A stretch of DNA of 36,046 nucleotides from an uncultured Clostridium sp. (GTDB lineage Bacteria; Bacillota; Clostridia; TANB77; CAG-508): assembly GCA_902496295.1 (NCBI GenBank), contig CABVAF010000009.1:1-36046 (forward strand), in the 5' to 3' direction. Below are positions 8,501 to 17,194 of this stretch, piece after piece (positions within the stretch are counted from its first letter, which is position 1; every line of letters begins with the position of its first letter). The translations under genes and the position numbers were made by a program. The notes under the pieces were generated by a model. It did no database searches, was not told the DNA's origin, and saw only the letters and a program-made list of their open reading frames with translations.

Positions 8501-9938
8501 TACCAACTTCTGTTATTTTTTCTGTTCTAAATGAAAGTCCTGTAGTTTCTAAGTCAAGGACACAATAAGTTGTATCTAAGTTTTGTCCTTTTGAAAAAGA
8601 TATACATGATACTGTGTCTGGTGCCAAATATGCTTCTACACCATATATAACTTTTAAATCTGGATGTGCTTTTTCTAAATATTTATGTGCCTCCGGAAAT
8701 GCTTGTACAACACCATGGTCGGTTATCGCTATAGATTTCATTCCCCATTTTACAGCTCTTTTTAATAAATCCTCAGCAGATGTCATTGCATCCATTTGAC
8801 TCATTTGTGTATGCATATGCAATTCTACTCTTTTTTCTTGTGAATTATCTTGTCTTACCTCTTTCTTTAAACCGTTGCTTTCTATAATTGCATTTGCAAT
8901 TACTCCTAATTCTTTTGCAAACGGGTCAAACTGAGCTGTTCCAATAACCTTTACTCCTTTTGCGCCAGACATTCTTTTTAGTATTGCTTTCGATTTTTCC
9001 GCATCTAAAAATACTTTACAAGTTATAGTACTACTTCCATCAAATAAATTAAACATAGCTAAAATCTTTCCAGATTTTAATTCTCTTGTTTCTGTAGCTA
9101 AAATCTCTCCATCAAGCATAATTTTACCACTGTCTACCGTTATATCTGCAACTTTAATAAGAGGATCACTCATTTTTCCTACTCTGCCATATATAACAGG
9201 GTTTGGAGTATCACTTTCTTCTGCATTCTCCTTGTTTTCTACTTCTTGAGAAGCTCCTTGTTCTGTACCAGAAGTTTTGTCTCCACCTTGCTCTTTTTTG
9301 TCTTTTATTTCTTTTTTATGTTCTACTGCCTCTGCCATCTCTGCTTTTGCTTGGTTTACTACCTGCTCTTCTAAGCTCTCCAAATGAGCTTGATATTCCT
9401 TTAATTTTTCTTCTGAAATGTTTTCAACAAACTGAATTTTATAGTTTTCTCCATATATATTTTTAATAATTTCTGATAGTACAATATTAAAATTTTTTCC
9501 ATCTAATAAAGCTTTTCCTTTAAATACCAAATTAACATTTATATTGCTATTATCTATTTCAACTGTACTTCCTTTAAGTAGTGCTTTAGTTAATGGGTGT
9601 TTTCTTGATATATATGAAATAATATTTTCCCATTCTTCCGATATATTAATTTCAAACTTTTTAGTATACTTTATTTTTACTAAAATACTCTTAAGTTGAA
9701 ATCTATTTTCTAAATATATTTCGAATTTTTCTAAATCTTTTATTTTTATTTGTTCATCAGTTTCTATGTCAGTTTCTAGCCTTCCGCTTTTTTTAAATAT
9801 ATTTATTGATGTAATTAAAGAATTATATAATGCAAAACTGTCAGTAGTAAAGTCTTTAAAAACATCCCTTATTTTCTTTTTATCATCTGCAACTTTTTTC
9901 TTTACTTGTTCTTTTACCATTACGTTTCCTTGTTCCAT
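5511..9938 (-). CDS. polC: DNA polymerase III alpha subunit, PolC type
   Basis: Main replicative polymerase of low-GC Gram-positives; 1475 residues, slightly longer than the roughly 1440 usual. In order: an N-terminal domain, a charged linker (about 200-245), an OB-fold (about 248-345), a PHP domain with HMHT at 374, an inserted 3'-5' proofreading exonuclease starting at DLETTG (462-467), the rest of PHP, a four-cysteine zinc motif (CPNC, later CPKC, near 943-972) and the polymerase core with PDIDLNF near residue 1000. The C-terminal region has GLGTVAAEGI, a helix-hairpin-helix. ATG 9938 has AAGGAA 13 bases away; ATG 9920 (seventh codon) has AAGGAAAC at better spacing and may be the true start. 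It is the last gene of the operon. Confidence 0.97.
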   Translation of the reverse strand: MEQGNVMVKEQVKKKVADDKKKIRDVFKDFTTDSFALYNSLITSINIFKKSGRLETDIETDEQIKIKDLEKFEIYLENRFQLKSILVKIKYTKKFEINISEEWENIISYISRKHPLTKALLKGSTVEIDNSNINVNLVFKGKALLDGKNFNIVLSEIIKNIYGENYKIQFVENISEEKLKEYQAHLESLEEQVVNQAKAEMAEAVEHKKEIKDKKEQGGDKTSGTEQGASQEVENKENAEESDTPNPVIYGRVGKMSDPLIKVADITVDSGKIMLDGEILATETRELKSGKILAMFNLFDGSSTITCKVFLDAEKSKAILKRMSGAKGVKVIGTAQFDPFAKELGVIANAIIESNGLKKEVRQDNSQEKRVELHMHTQMSQMDAMTSAEDLLKRAVKWGMKSIAITDHGVVQAFPEAHKYLEKAHPDLKVIYGVEAYLAPDTVSCISFSKGQNLDTTYCVLDLETTGLSFRTEKITEVGIMKVKNGEIIDEFSCFVNPEKPIPQKVVEVTNITDDMVKDAETIDKVFPKILEFVGDSVLVAHNADFDIGFLKYNASQLGYELNNTYVDTLRLAKSLFPDFKKYKLGFIADKLGIVVEVAHRALDDVDTTVKVFNVMISMLKEKGAKTWDDVDSLEIGKADYKSLPTYHAIILAKDYVGLKNLYKLISYSHLDYFYKKPRILKSLYKKYSEGLIMGSACEAGELYRAIVAGKTDEEIEEIANDYDYLEIQPIGNNMFMVRQGIVPDEEALKDINRKIVALGEKLDKPVVATCDVHFMDPEDEIYRRILQAGQGYDDCDEQAPIYLRTTEEMLKEFEYLGEEKAYEVVVTNTNKIADMCEKIKPISPEKCPPHIDGCETTIKEIAYNKAHELYGDPLPQIVEERLDKELTSIIKNGFSVMYIIAQKLVWKSNEDGYIVGSRGSVGSSFVANMTGITEVNSLPPHYRCPNCKYSDFTDYGYLCGFDLPDKDCPKCGHKLVKDGIDIPFETFLGFNGDKEPDIDLNFSGEYQAKAHKYTEVIFGKGTTFKAGTVGTVADKTAYGYVKKYYEERGIPVNNAEVLRLAQGCTGIKRTTGQHPGGIIVVPKGREIYEFTPVQHPADDPNSDIITTHFDYHSIDQNLLKLDILGHDDPTMIRMLFDLTGKDPTKVPLDDKETMSIFSSTKALGVTPEQIHSEVGSYGIPEFGTKFVRGMLVDTRPTTFDELIRISGLSHGTDVWLGNAQTLIEEGTVTLQDAICCRDDIMIYLIKMGLDPNKSFKIMETVRKGKALKDPEKWEGFKAAMKEKDVPDWYVKSCEKIKYMFPKAHAAAYVTNAFRIAWFKVHEPKAYYTAYFTIRADEFDSDIMCHGEERVKNKMKEIDLAGNSATTKDKNMYAILELVMEMYERGINFLPIDLYKSHSTKFRIEEDGIRPPLNSIPGLGTVAAEGIEEAKKEGKFMSIDDLKIRSKVGKSVVELLEKAGCLKGMSQSNQMSLFG

Positions 9939-10017
9939 ATGTTTATCTCATTTCCTTTCAAAGTTTAAAAGTAAATTTACTATAAATAAAAATATAAGAA
10001 ATGTATTCAAACTTAAG

Positions 10018-11280
10018 TTAAAAAATTCGTAAAATATCATTATATGTTACATATACCATTAATGCTATTAAAATCATAAATCCTATTAATTGAATATTTA
10101 TCTCTGTCTTTTCTTTTAATGGCTTTCTTCTAATAGCTTCTATTAATAATATTACTATTTTTCCACCATCCAATGGAGGGAAAGGTAATAAGTTTGTAAA
10201 TCCTAATGATATTGATATTAGTGCTAAAATGTACACAAAATCAGCAAATCCACTAGTTTGTGCTACTACATCAGATATTCCTACAGGTCCCATTAATTGG
10301 TCTATAGAAACTCCTCCTGAAAATAACAATTTCAAATTGTCTACTATTGAGAATACGAACTCTCCTGTACCCCAGAAAGCATAATAAACGTTATTTGTAA
10401 AATTATTTTCTGCCATTTTTAAGTTTACACCCAACAAATAATTAGACATAACTTCGGGAACTACCTCAATATATATAACTTCACCATTTCTTTCTATAGT
10501 AAACTTTATTTTTTCTCCTATATTTCCGTTTATATAATCAACTAACTTTTGCGCATCGTTTTCAACTAGATTTCCATTAACAGCTATTATTACATCATTT
10601 ACTAGTAAGCCTTGTTTCTCTCCTGGACTATTTGGATATAACGCTGCAATTTCAGTTAATTTTTCACTAGAAGTACTTACTGCAATACCTGTGTAATTAT
10701 ATTTTTCCTCTGTAGGAGTAAGTTTTATTTCTTTTTCTTCTCCATCTCTTTCTATTAGGACATTTAGTTCATTTCCATTAGATTTTTCTAAAGCATTATC
10801 CAAATCTGTTTTATTTTTTATTTTCTTTCCGTTTATCTCTAAAATCGTATCATCTTCTTGAAGTCCTGCCACTTGTGCACTATAATCTGGAATTACTGAA
10901 TCAATTGTATTAGAAACATTATTGCCCACACATGACATTAATATAAAGTAAATCAACAAAGCAAATATAATATTTACTAATCCTCCTGCTGCAACTACTG
11001 CAATTCTTCTTGGTATACTTGCTTTACTAAAAGAACCTACTTCCTCTGAGCGTTCTTCTTCTCCCTCCATATTGCAAAATCCCCCTAAAGGAATTAAACG
11101 CAATTGAAAAAGAGTTTCCTTACCTTGCTTTTTCAATATAACTGGTCCAAACCCTATAGCAAACTCATTTACCTTAATTTTGCATAATTTTGCTACTATA
11201 AAGTGTCCACCTTCATGAATAAAAATAAGAAAACCTAATATAAAAACTATTTTTAAAATTGTAAGTAAAACTCCTAACAA
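10018..11280 (-). CDS. rseP: Site-2 intramembrane zinc metalloprotease, RseP/RasP type
   Basis: Cleaves anti-sigma factors and remnant signal peptides within the membrane (family knowledge). The first helix carries the zinc motif HEGGH at residues 22-26, and the conserved C-terminal metal/active-site segment is NLLPFPPLDGG. Between them are two PDZ-like domains: one after SVIPDYSAQVAGLQEDDTI, the second after ALYPNSPGEKQGLLVNDVI. Two PDZ domains recall E. coli RseP. The start is TTG at 11280, preceded by AGGAGG five bases upstream. It starts 25 bases after cdsA, where dxr usually intervenes, and runs directly into polC with about 80 bases between and no ispG. Confidence 0.93.
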   Translation of the reverse strand: MLGVLLTILKIVFILGFLIFIHEGGHFIVAKLCKIKVNEFAIGFGPVILKKQGKETLFQLRLIPLGGFCNMEGEEERSEEVGSFSKASIPRRIAVVAAGGLVNIIFALLIYFILMSCVGNNVSNTIDSVIPDYSAQVAGLQEDDTILEINGKKIKNKTDLDNALEKSNGNELNVLIERDGEEKEIKLTPTEEKYNYTGIAVSTSSEKLTEIAALYPNSPGEKQGLLVNDVIIAVNGNLVENDAQKLVDYINGNIGEKIKFTIERNGEVIYIEVVPEVMSNYLLGVNLKMAENNFTNNVYYAFWGTGEFVFSIVDNLKLLFSGGVSIDQLMGPVGISDVVAQTSGFADFVYILALISISLGFTNLLPFPPLDGGKIVILLIEAIRRKPLKEKTEINIQLIGFMILIALMVYVTYNDILRIF

Positions 11281-11305
11281 GACAGCCTCCTAAAAACTTT
11301 TAAAG

Positions 11306-12142
11306 TTAAATTATATAAATTAAATTTAATAAAATGTATGCAAATGGGGCAATAAATATTAAACTGTCTATTCTATCAAGCATTCCACCATGTCCTGGAA
11401 TTAAATGGCTAAAATCTTTAATTCCAACATATCTTTTGATACTCGATGCTGCTAAATCTCCAATTTGACCCACAATACTTAATAATATTCCTATTCCTGC
11501 TATTAGTAAGTAATTTATATCCATTCCAAATACATTATTGCAAATTGCAGCATAAGCAACTATTAAAATGGTTGCTCCTATAGTTCCACCAACACACCCC
11601 TCAATTGTCTTATTTGGACTAATTTCTGAAAATTTGTGAGTTCCCAAATATTTTCCTGAAAAATAAGCAAATACATCTGTTCCCCATCCTGCTAAAATTA
11701 CAAACCAAAGTATTATTTTTCCATTTGGCAAATTTTCTCTAATTATTGAAACAAACATTAGAAAAATTACTATATAGCATATTCCAAAAAAAGTTATTGC
11801 TATATCTACAATATTTATTTTTAGATTACTCATTATTACAATTAAAAATAGTGCTAACACAGAAACTGAAAGAAGTACTCCAATTATTTTAAGCATCCAA
11901 TCTATAGGTATAACATGTATAAAGGCAATGGATACAGCCGCTATATAGCCAATAATTTTAACTGGATTTGCCTTTCCCTTAAAGGCATTATAAAATTCGT
12001 GTAAGCTTAAAATTGCAATTATACTTATTACAATATCTACTAAATATTTATTCCCCCATATAAGAATTACTGCAACCAAAGGGAATAAAATTAATCCAGA
12101 CGCAATTCTTGTTATATTAATTTTTTTCTTAGCTGTTTCCAT
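11306..12142 (-). CDS. cdsA: Phosphatidate cytidylyltransferase
   Basis: Makes CDP-diacylglycerol from phosphatidic acid and CTP for phospholipid synthesis in the membrane. The 278-residue protein has about seven or eight hydrophobic helices and the complete C-terminal signature: SSIKRYVGIKDFSHLIPGHG followed by GMLDRIDS, which contains the KD, PGHGG and DRxDS elements. ATG 12142 has AAAGGAAAT nine bases upstream. It lies between uppS and rseP in the conserved block. Confidence 0.95.
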   Translation of the reverse strand: METAKKKINITRIASGLILFPLVAVILIWGNKYLVDIVISIIAILSLHEFYNAFKGKANPVKIIGYIAAVSIAFIHVIPIDWMLKIIGVLLSVSVLALFLIVIMSNLKINIVDIAITFFGICYIVIFLMFVSIIRENLPNGKIILWFVILAGWGTDVFAYFSGKYLGTHKFSEISPNKTIEGCVGGTIGATILIVAYAAICNNVFGMDINYLLIAGIGILLSIVGQIGDLAASSIKRYVGIKDFSHLIPGHGGMLDRIDSLIFIAPFAYILLNLIYII

Positions 12143-12227
12143 AGTTTTAAATTTCCTTTCACATCTTTTTGTTTATTACTACTGTTTTTATTTGCATTCT
12201 ATATGTTTTTTATTTTTATGCCATTAT

Positions 12228-12941
12228 TTACTTTGCTCCAAATTTTCTGTTTCTTCTCTCATATTCTAATATTGCTTCATTTAGGTCTTCTTTACTAAAA
12301 TCTGGCCAATATTTGTCTGTAAATATAAATTCTGTATATGATAATTGCCAAGGTAAAAAATTGCTTATTCTCTTTTCACCACCTGGTCTTATTAATAAAT
12401 CTGGATCTGGCATTCCTGCTGTATATATATTATTTGAAACTAAATCTTCATTTATATCTTCTATAGATATTTCATTATTTTTTACAGCTGTTGCTATTTT
12501 TTTAACAGCTCTCGTAATTTCGTCTCTTCCACCATAATTAAATGCAATATTAAGTTTTAATCCAGTATAATCCTTTGTTTTATTTTCTAGTTTTAATATT
12601 AGCTTTTGTACACCAGAATCTAATCTTGCAATATCTCCTAAAACATTAATTTTTACATTGTCTAGTTCAGAACTATTTAATAGTTCATCTAAATACCATT
12701 GTAATAAGAACATTAAAGCTCCAACTTCTTCTTTTGTTCTCTTCCAATTCTCAGTCGAAAAGGCGTAAACAGTTAAATATTTTATTCCTATTTCGTTTGC
12801 ATATTTTGCAATTCTTTTTAAATTTTCTGCTCCTTCTTTATGTCCTTGTTTAACCTCTATTCCCTTCTCTTTTGCCCATCTTCTATTTCCGTCCATTATT
12901 ATAGCTATATGTACAGGCAAATTCTCTTTATTAAATTCCAT
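12228..12941 (-). CDS. uppS: Undecaprenyl diphosphate synthase (cis-prenyltransferase)
   Basis: Condenses isopentenyl diphosphate units onto farnesyl diphosphate to give the C55 lipid carrier for peptidoglycan. The 237-residue protein has the catalytic aspartate in HIAIIMDGNRRWAKEKG, the YLTVYAFSTENWKR motif and the C-terminal signature RPGGEKRISNFLPWQ with YTEFIF. The usual form is RTSGE; here it is RPGGE. The start has GAGGAG five bases upstream. Its isoprenoid substrate must come from elsewhere, because dxr and ispG are absent from this locus. Confidence 0.95.
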   Translation of the reverse strand: MEFNKENLPVHIAIIMDGNRRWAKEKGIEVKQGHKEGAENLKRIAKYANEIGIKYLTVYAFSTENWKRTKEEVGALMFLLQWYLDELLNSSELDNVKINVLGDIARLDSGVQKLILKLENKTKDYTGLKLNIAFNYGGRDEITRAVKKIATAVKNNEISIEDINEDLVSNNIYTAGMPDPDLLIRPGGEKRISNFLPWQLSYTEFIFTDKYWPDFSKEDLNEAILEYERRNRKFGAK

Positions 12942-13036
12942 GTATACTCCTCTTCCATTCCTTGCTTATTTTCATTTCTTCAGTACAATAAACTAATTAT
13001 ATTAAAATAGTTAATCTATTGTACTAACTATTTTTA

Positions 13037-13585
13037 TTAGATTGACATTACTTCTTTTTCTTTTCCTTCTAATATTTTATCTATTTCTTCAACCTTATTA
13101 TCTGTTAGTCTTTGAATATTATTTTCTGCTAATTTTAGTTCGTCCTCAGTAATAGCAGAACTTTTTTCTTCTTCTCTTGCAGCATCTATAGCATCTCTTC
13201 TTATTGACCTAATTGCAACTTTTGCTTCTTCTGCCATTTTTCTTATATCTTTTACTATTTCTTTTCTTCTTTCTTCATTTAATTCAGGGAAAGCAAGTCT
13301 TATTACTTTTCCATCATTATTTGGATTAATTCCTATGTCCGCTTTTAAAATTTCTTTTTCTATTTCTTTTAAAAGATTTAAATCCCATGGTTGAATTACA
13401 ATTAATCTTGCTTCTGGAACAGAAATTCCAGCAACTTGATTTATTGGAGTTGGAACTCCATAATAATCTACCATAATTTTATTTAATATTGCAGGATTAG
13501 CTCTTCCTGCTCTTATTTCTGCTAAATTTTCTTTAAATACACTTATTGTTTTCTCCATTTTTTCTTCATAAACTTTAATATCCAT
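13037..13585 (-). CDS. frr: Ribosome recycling factor
   Basis: Splits post-termination ribosomes together with EF-G. The 182-residue protein matches the family length and shows the hallmark RAGRANPAILNKIMVDYYGV, the VPEARLIVIQPWD segment, INPNNDGKVIRLAFPELNEE and KDIRKMAEEAKVAIRSIRRD. The start has AGGAGG at good spacing. It sits between pyrH and uppS in the standard order. Confidence 0.96.
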   Translation of the reverse strand: MDIKVYEEKMEKTISVFKENLAEIRAGRANPAILNKIMVDYYGVPTPINQVAGISVPEARLIVIQPWDLNLLKEIEKEILKADIGINPNNDGKVIRLAFPELNEERRKEIVKDIRKMAEEAKVAIRSIRRDAIDAAREEEKSSAITEDELKLAENNIQRLTDNKVEEIDKILEGKEKEVMSI

Positions 13586-13663
13586 AAAATCCTCCTAATT
13601 TTTAAACTAAATATAATAATTAAATTTTAATAAATACATACTTAATAACTTTAATATGCTATT

Positions 13664-14371
13664 TTATCTTATTATAGTTCCTATTGTTTCGCCTTTTACA
13701 ATTTTAATTATATTTTCAGGCTCTGCTATGGCAAACACTACTAAAGGTATACTATTATCTTTACATAGTGATGTTGCAGTAGAATCCATTACTTTTAAAT
13801 CTTTATTTAAAATATCCATATAAGTAATTTCATCATACTTAACTGCATCTGGGTTTATTTTTGGGTCATCTGAATATACAGCATCTGCTGTTTTTCCAAC
13901 TAAGATAACATCAGCATCTATTTCTGCTGCTCTTAAAGCTGCTGCTGTGTCTGTAGTAAAATATGGATTTCCTGTTCCACATCCAAATATAACAACTCTT
14001 CCCTTTTCTAAATGTTTTAGTGCCTTTCTTTTTATATATGGCTCTGCTATTTCTCTCATTTCTATTGCAGTTTGAAGTCTTGTATAAATTCCTTTTGCCT
14101 CTAAAGTATCTTGAAGTGCCAATCCGTTCATTGCAGTTGCAAGCATTCCCATATAATCTGAAGTAGTTCTTTCCATTTTGCTTCCGTATTTTCCTCTCCA
14201 GAAGTTTCCTCCTCCAACAACAATTCCCACTTGAACTCCAAGTTTTACTAATTCTTTAATTTGATTACAAAGATTATCTAATACATTAATATCAAGTCCT
14301 GTTTTTGCATCTCCTGCTAAAGCTTCACCGCTTAATTTTAGTAATACTCTTTTGTATTTTAAGTCTGCCAA
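13664..14371 (-). CDS. pyrH: UMP kinase
   Basis: Phosphorylates UMP to UDP in pyrimidine synthesis; amino acid kinase fold. Visible motifs are YKRVLLKLSGEALAG at the N-terminus, VGGGNFWRG, TADAVYSDDP and the nucleotide-binding GCGTGNPYFTTDTAAALRA. The longest frame opens with GTG at 14380, but the ribosome binding site AGGAG would then be only one base from that codon. The TTG at 14369-14371 has about ten bases of spacing and gives an N-terminus (LADLKYKRV) closer to the family, so I chose it. It heads the operon here; rpsB and tsf, its usual upstream neighbours, are absent, and a sortase gene diverges. Confidence 0.93.
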   Translation of the reverse strand: MADLKYKRVLLKLSGEALAGDAKTGLDINVLDNLCNQIKELVKLGVQVGIVVGGGNFWRGKYGSKMERTTSDYMGMLATAMNGLALQDTLEAKGIYTRLQTAIEMREIAEPYIKRKALKHLEKGRVVIFGCGTGNPYFTTDTAAALRAAEIDADVILVGKTADAVYSDDPKINPDAVKYDEITYMDILNKDLKVMDSTATSLCKDNSIPLVVFAIAEPENIIKIVKGETIGTIIR

Positions 14372-14596
14372 ATTAAACACTCTCCTTAATTTAAATTTTC
14401 TTCCTTATTTTATCATAGATTTTTAATAATTTGTATTTTTTTTATAAAATTTATTAAATTTTTTCAAATTTTCTTTTAGTTCTAAAAATTCCAGAATATT
14501 TTAGGTGTAAAAAACATATATGCACCCTTATTAATAATATTTTTATTTTTATTGTAGATAATATAAATTAAAAGATTATTTAGAAAGGATTATTTT

Positions 14597-15334
14597 ATGA
14601 ATCAAATATTAAATAATTTTAATAATAAAAAAAATATAAAAAGTGCTATTGGCTCTATGCCACTAAATGATACTTCTATAAATGTTTCTAAAGATGTTCT
14701 TAAAAATAACACAAAAATCCAAAAATATAAAGTACAACTTATAATATCTATTTTTATACTTATTGTTGCTGTATCACTATTAATTGGAAATGTATATTCG
14801 TATGCTCAAAAAGAAAATGTTTCTAAAAATTTGTTAAATACTTTAAGTATAACAAAATTATATTCAAATAGCCAAAGCTACACTGCAATAGATAATAATT
14901 TAGAAACAGATGTCTTACAAAGTCCTAGTGAAATTAACGAAGAAGATCCATTTGTTATTGGGATTATTCAAATTGAAAAAATAAATGTGAATTACCCAAT
15001 ACTTTCTAATACATCTAAAGAGCTTTTAAAAGTCTCTCTTTGTAGGTGTGCTGGTCCTATGCCAAATACAGCAGGTAATTTATGTATTGCTGGACATAAT
15101 TTAGTAGACTATAAACTTTTTAGTAGATTAAATGAGATTAATTTAAAAGATATTGTAAAAATATATGATTTAAGTGGAAATATGATAGAGTATGAAGTAT
15201 ATAAAAAATATGAAGTCGATCCAACAGATTTATCCTGTTTAACTCAAGATACTGGTGGAAATAAAATTGTTACGCTTTTAACATGTAATAATGTAAATGG
15301 TAAACGTTTAATTGTCGTTGCTAAAGAAATTTAA
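14597..15334 (+). CDS. Sortase (small, class D/E-like)
   Basis: Cysteine transpeptidase that attaches LPXTG proteins to the cell wall. The 245-residue protein has a roughly 45-residue Asn/Lys-rich cytoplasmic N-terminus, one membrane helix (about 47-67), and an extracellular sortase domain from about 118. The catalytic set is complete: His167 in IAGHN, Cys230 in VTLLTC and Arg237 in NGKRLIV. The membrane anchor is at the N-terminus. It is monocistronic, with AAAGG before the ATG and a strong hairpin terminator after it. It converges on the gene for an LPQTG protein, its likely substrate. Class assignment is tentative. Confidence 0.88.
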   Translation: MNQILNNFNNKKNIKSAIGSMPLNDTSINVSKDVLKNNTKIQKYKVQLIISIFILIVAVSLLIGNVYSYAQKENVSKNLLNTLSITKLYSNSQSYTAIDNNLETDVLQSPSEINEEDPFVIGIIQIEKINVNYPILSNTSKELLKVSLCRCAGPMPNTAGNLCIAGHNLVDYKLFSRLNEINLKDIVKIYDLSGNMIEYEVYKKYEVDPTDLSCLTQDTGGNKIVTLLTCNNVNGKRLIVVAKEI

Positions 15335-15341
15335 AAAAATA

Positions 15342-15386
15342 AAGAATTATGTTTTGTAAATTTATTATTAAAACATAATTCTTCAT
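15342..15386 (+). terminator. Terminator of the sortase gene
   Basis: AAGAATTATGTTTT pairs with AAAACATAATTCTT, followed within a few bases by a seven-T run. It lies about 10 bases after the stop codon and may also serve the convergent LPQTG gene. Confidence 0.8.
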
Positions 15387-15469
15387 CTATTTTTTTACTT
15401 TAATTATTATGTTACTGCTTTTATTTGTTTTTTATTATTAAAATTTATTAAATTATTTTATATTAATTA

Positions 15470-15835
15470 TTATCTATCGTTATATCTTCTAATTTTTACA
15501 TATGCAAATACTGCTGATGCTACACAAAGTACGATAAAGAACATTATTGTAATGTCTTCTGTTAAACCAGTTTGTGGTAACTTTTCTGTATTATTTATAA
15601 CATTATTTGTGCTTGTATTGTTTGTTGTACTATTTGTTGTATTATTAGTTGTTGTAGTTGTTTGATTATTTGAAGTTAATATTGGAAGGTCTGTTGCCCC
15701 ATTTGTTGTACTTCCTGTTGTATTATTAAGTGCAGTTGTAATATTTAATGGTGTTGCACTTACTATACTTTGTAAAACAAATAATGCAAGCATTGCAATT
15801 AACATAATTAACATAACTTTTTTCATTTTTTTCAT
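15470..15835 (-). CDS. Small LPXTG-anchored surface protein, Thr/Asn-rich
   Basis: The 121-residue protein has a Sec signal peptide (basic MKKMKK, then a hydrophobic core ending near SATP at about 25-29). A roughly 50-residue low-complexity Thr/Asn region follows (runs of TTTTTNNTTN). The sortase signal is LPQTG at 86-90, then a hydrophobic helix and a basic tail (KIRRYNDR). No globular domain is present, so it looks like a short wall-anchored stalk or spacer; the Thr/Asn tract could carry glycans (inference). A strong promoter and a long leader of about 95 bases precede it. The sortase gene faces it. Confidence 0.85.
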   Translation of the reverse strand: MKKMKKVMLIMLIAMLALFVLQSIVSATPLNITTALNNTTGSTTNGATDLPILTSNNQTTTTTNNTTNSTTNNTSTNNVINNTEKLPQTGLTEDITIMFFIVLCVASAVFAYVKIRRYNDR

Positions 15836-15938
15836 AATTACCTTCTCCTTTTTTCTTTCGATATTTCTTTACCTATATTATTGATTATTTTCTTAAATTT
15901 ATGCATAACAGCATTAATTTAATTCCCTTACTCTTAAT

Positions 15939-15967
15939 ATTGTATAATTAAATGGTTATATAGTCAA
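15939..15967 (-). promoter_or_regulatory. Promoter of the LPXTG protein gene
   Basis: TTGACT (15962-15967) and TACAAT (15939-15944) are separated by exactly 17 bases on the minus strand, leaving a 5' leader of about 95 bases. Confidence 0.7.
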
Positions 15968-16006
15968 GTATTTTTTGTCAAATTTTAATTTTTTTTGCAA
16001 AATTTA

Positions 16007-17098
16007 CTAAACATTAAATCTAAATAGAACAATATCTCCGTCCTGCATTATGTAATCTTTTCCTTCCATTCTTACAAGTCCTTTTTCTTTTGCAACATTC
16101 ATAGAGCCACAATCCATTAAGTCTTTATAAGAAACTACTTCTGCTTTTATAAAACCTCTTTCAATATCCGAGTGTATCTTTCCAGCAGCTTGAGGTGCTT
16201 TAGTCCCTTTTTTTATAGTCCATGCCCTTACTTCTGGTTCTCCAGCAGTTAAAAATGACATTAATCCTAACAAATCATAACTCTTTTTTACAACCTTATT
16301 TAATCCAGATTCTTCTAGTCCAAGGGCTTCTAGCATTTCTTTTTCGTCTTCTTCCTCCAAGCTAGAAAGTTCTTCTTCTATTTTTACGCATAATGGTACT
16401 ACTTCTGCATTTTCATTTTTTGCATAATCTATAACTTTTTTTACATACTGGTCATTTTCTACATTTGTAAGTTGCTCTTCTGAAACATTAGCAATATAAA
16501 GAATAGGCTTAATTGTTAGTAGGAACGCATCTTTTACAATTTCTTTTTCTTCTTCACTTAAAGATAAAGTTCTAACAGACAAACCTTTTTCTAAAGTTTC
16601 TTTTACTTTTTCAAAAACATTTAGCTCTTCTTGATATTTCTTATCTGCTTTAATTTTCTTTTTTGTATTGTCTATTCTCTTATTAACTGTTTCTAAATCA
16701 GCAAGTATAAGTTCTAAGTTTATTGTATCTATATCTCTAATTGGATCTATGCTTCCATCTACATGTATAACATTACTATCTTCAAAGCATCTAACAACTT
16801 CTACAATACTGTCTACTTCTCTTATATGTGATAAAAATTTATTTCCTAAACCTTCTCCTTTGCTTGCTCCCTTTACCAAACCTGCAATATCTACAAACTC
16901 TATGACAGCATGTGTTACTTTTTGTGGTTTATACATCTCTGCTAATTTATCTAATCTTTCATCTGGTACTGGAACTACTCCAACGTTAGGCTCTATAGTA
17001 CAAAATGGATAGTTTGCACATTCTGCACCTGCCTTTGTAATAGCATTAAATAATGTGCTTTTACCTACATTTGGAAGTCCAACTATTCCCATTTTCAT
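16007..17098 (-). CDS. ychF: Redox-regulated ATPase, YchF/OLA1 family
   Basis: Obg-related P-loop ATPase that binds ribosomes. The 363 residues match the family length. The N-terminus has the P-loop GLPNVGKSTLFNA and switch region NYPFCTIEPNVGVV. The G3 equivalent DIAGLVKGASKGEGLGNKFL follows, and the C-terminal TGS domain ends in KDYIMQDGDIVLFRFNV. A possible start at codon 3 (MGIVG) is less likely because GAGG lies ten bases before codon 1. I see no clear terminator downstream; the promoter of the LPXTG gene follows directly. Confidence 0.95.
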   Translation of the reverse strand: MKMGIVGLPNVGKSTLFNAITKAGAECANYPFCTIEPNVGVVPVPDERLDKLAEMYKPQKVTHAVIEFVDIAGLVKGASKGEGLGNKFLSHIREVDSIVEVVRCFEDSNVIHVDGSIDPIRDIDTINLELILADLETVNKRIDNTKKKIKADKKYQEELNVFEKVKETLEKGLSVRTLSLSEEEKEIVKDAFLLTIKPILYIANVSEEQLTNVENDQYVKKVIDYAKNENAEVVPLCVKIEEELSSLEEEDEKEMLEALGLEESGLNKVVKKSYDLLGLMSFLTAGEPEVRAWTIKKGTKAPQAAGKIHSDIERGFIKAEVVSYKDLMDCGSMNVAKEKGLVRMEGKDYIMQDGDIVLFRFNV

Positions 17099-17194
17099 AT
17101 TTGTAATACCTCTTTCCTCATTATTTTTAACTTTTAGTATTATACCATAAAATTTTGTAAAATCAATTATAAATAAAACATTTTAGTAAAACGC

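Noticed and set aside
14511..14530. GGTG...CACC inverted repeat upstream of the sortase gene as another copy of the orphan-gene 5' hairpin
   Set aside because: Only four pairs with a long AT loop, lying far from a clear -10 and without the ATGT loop or following AACTATATAGA element.
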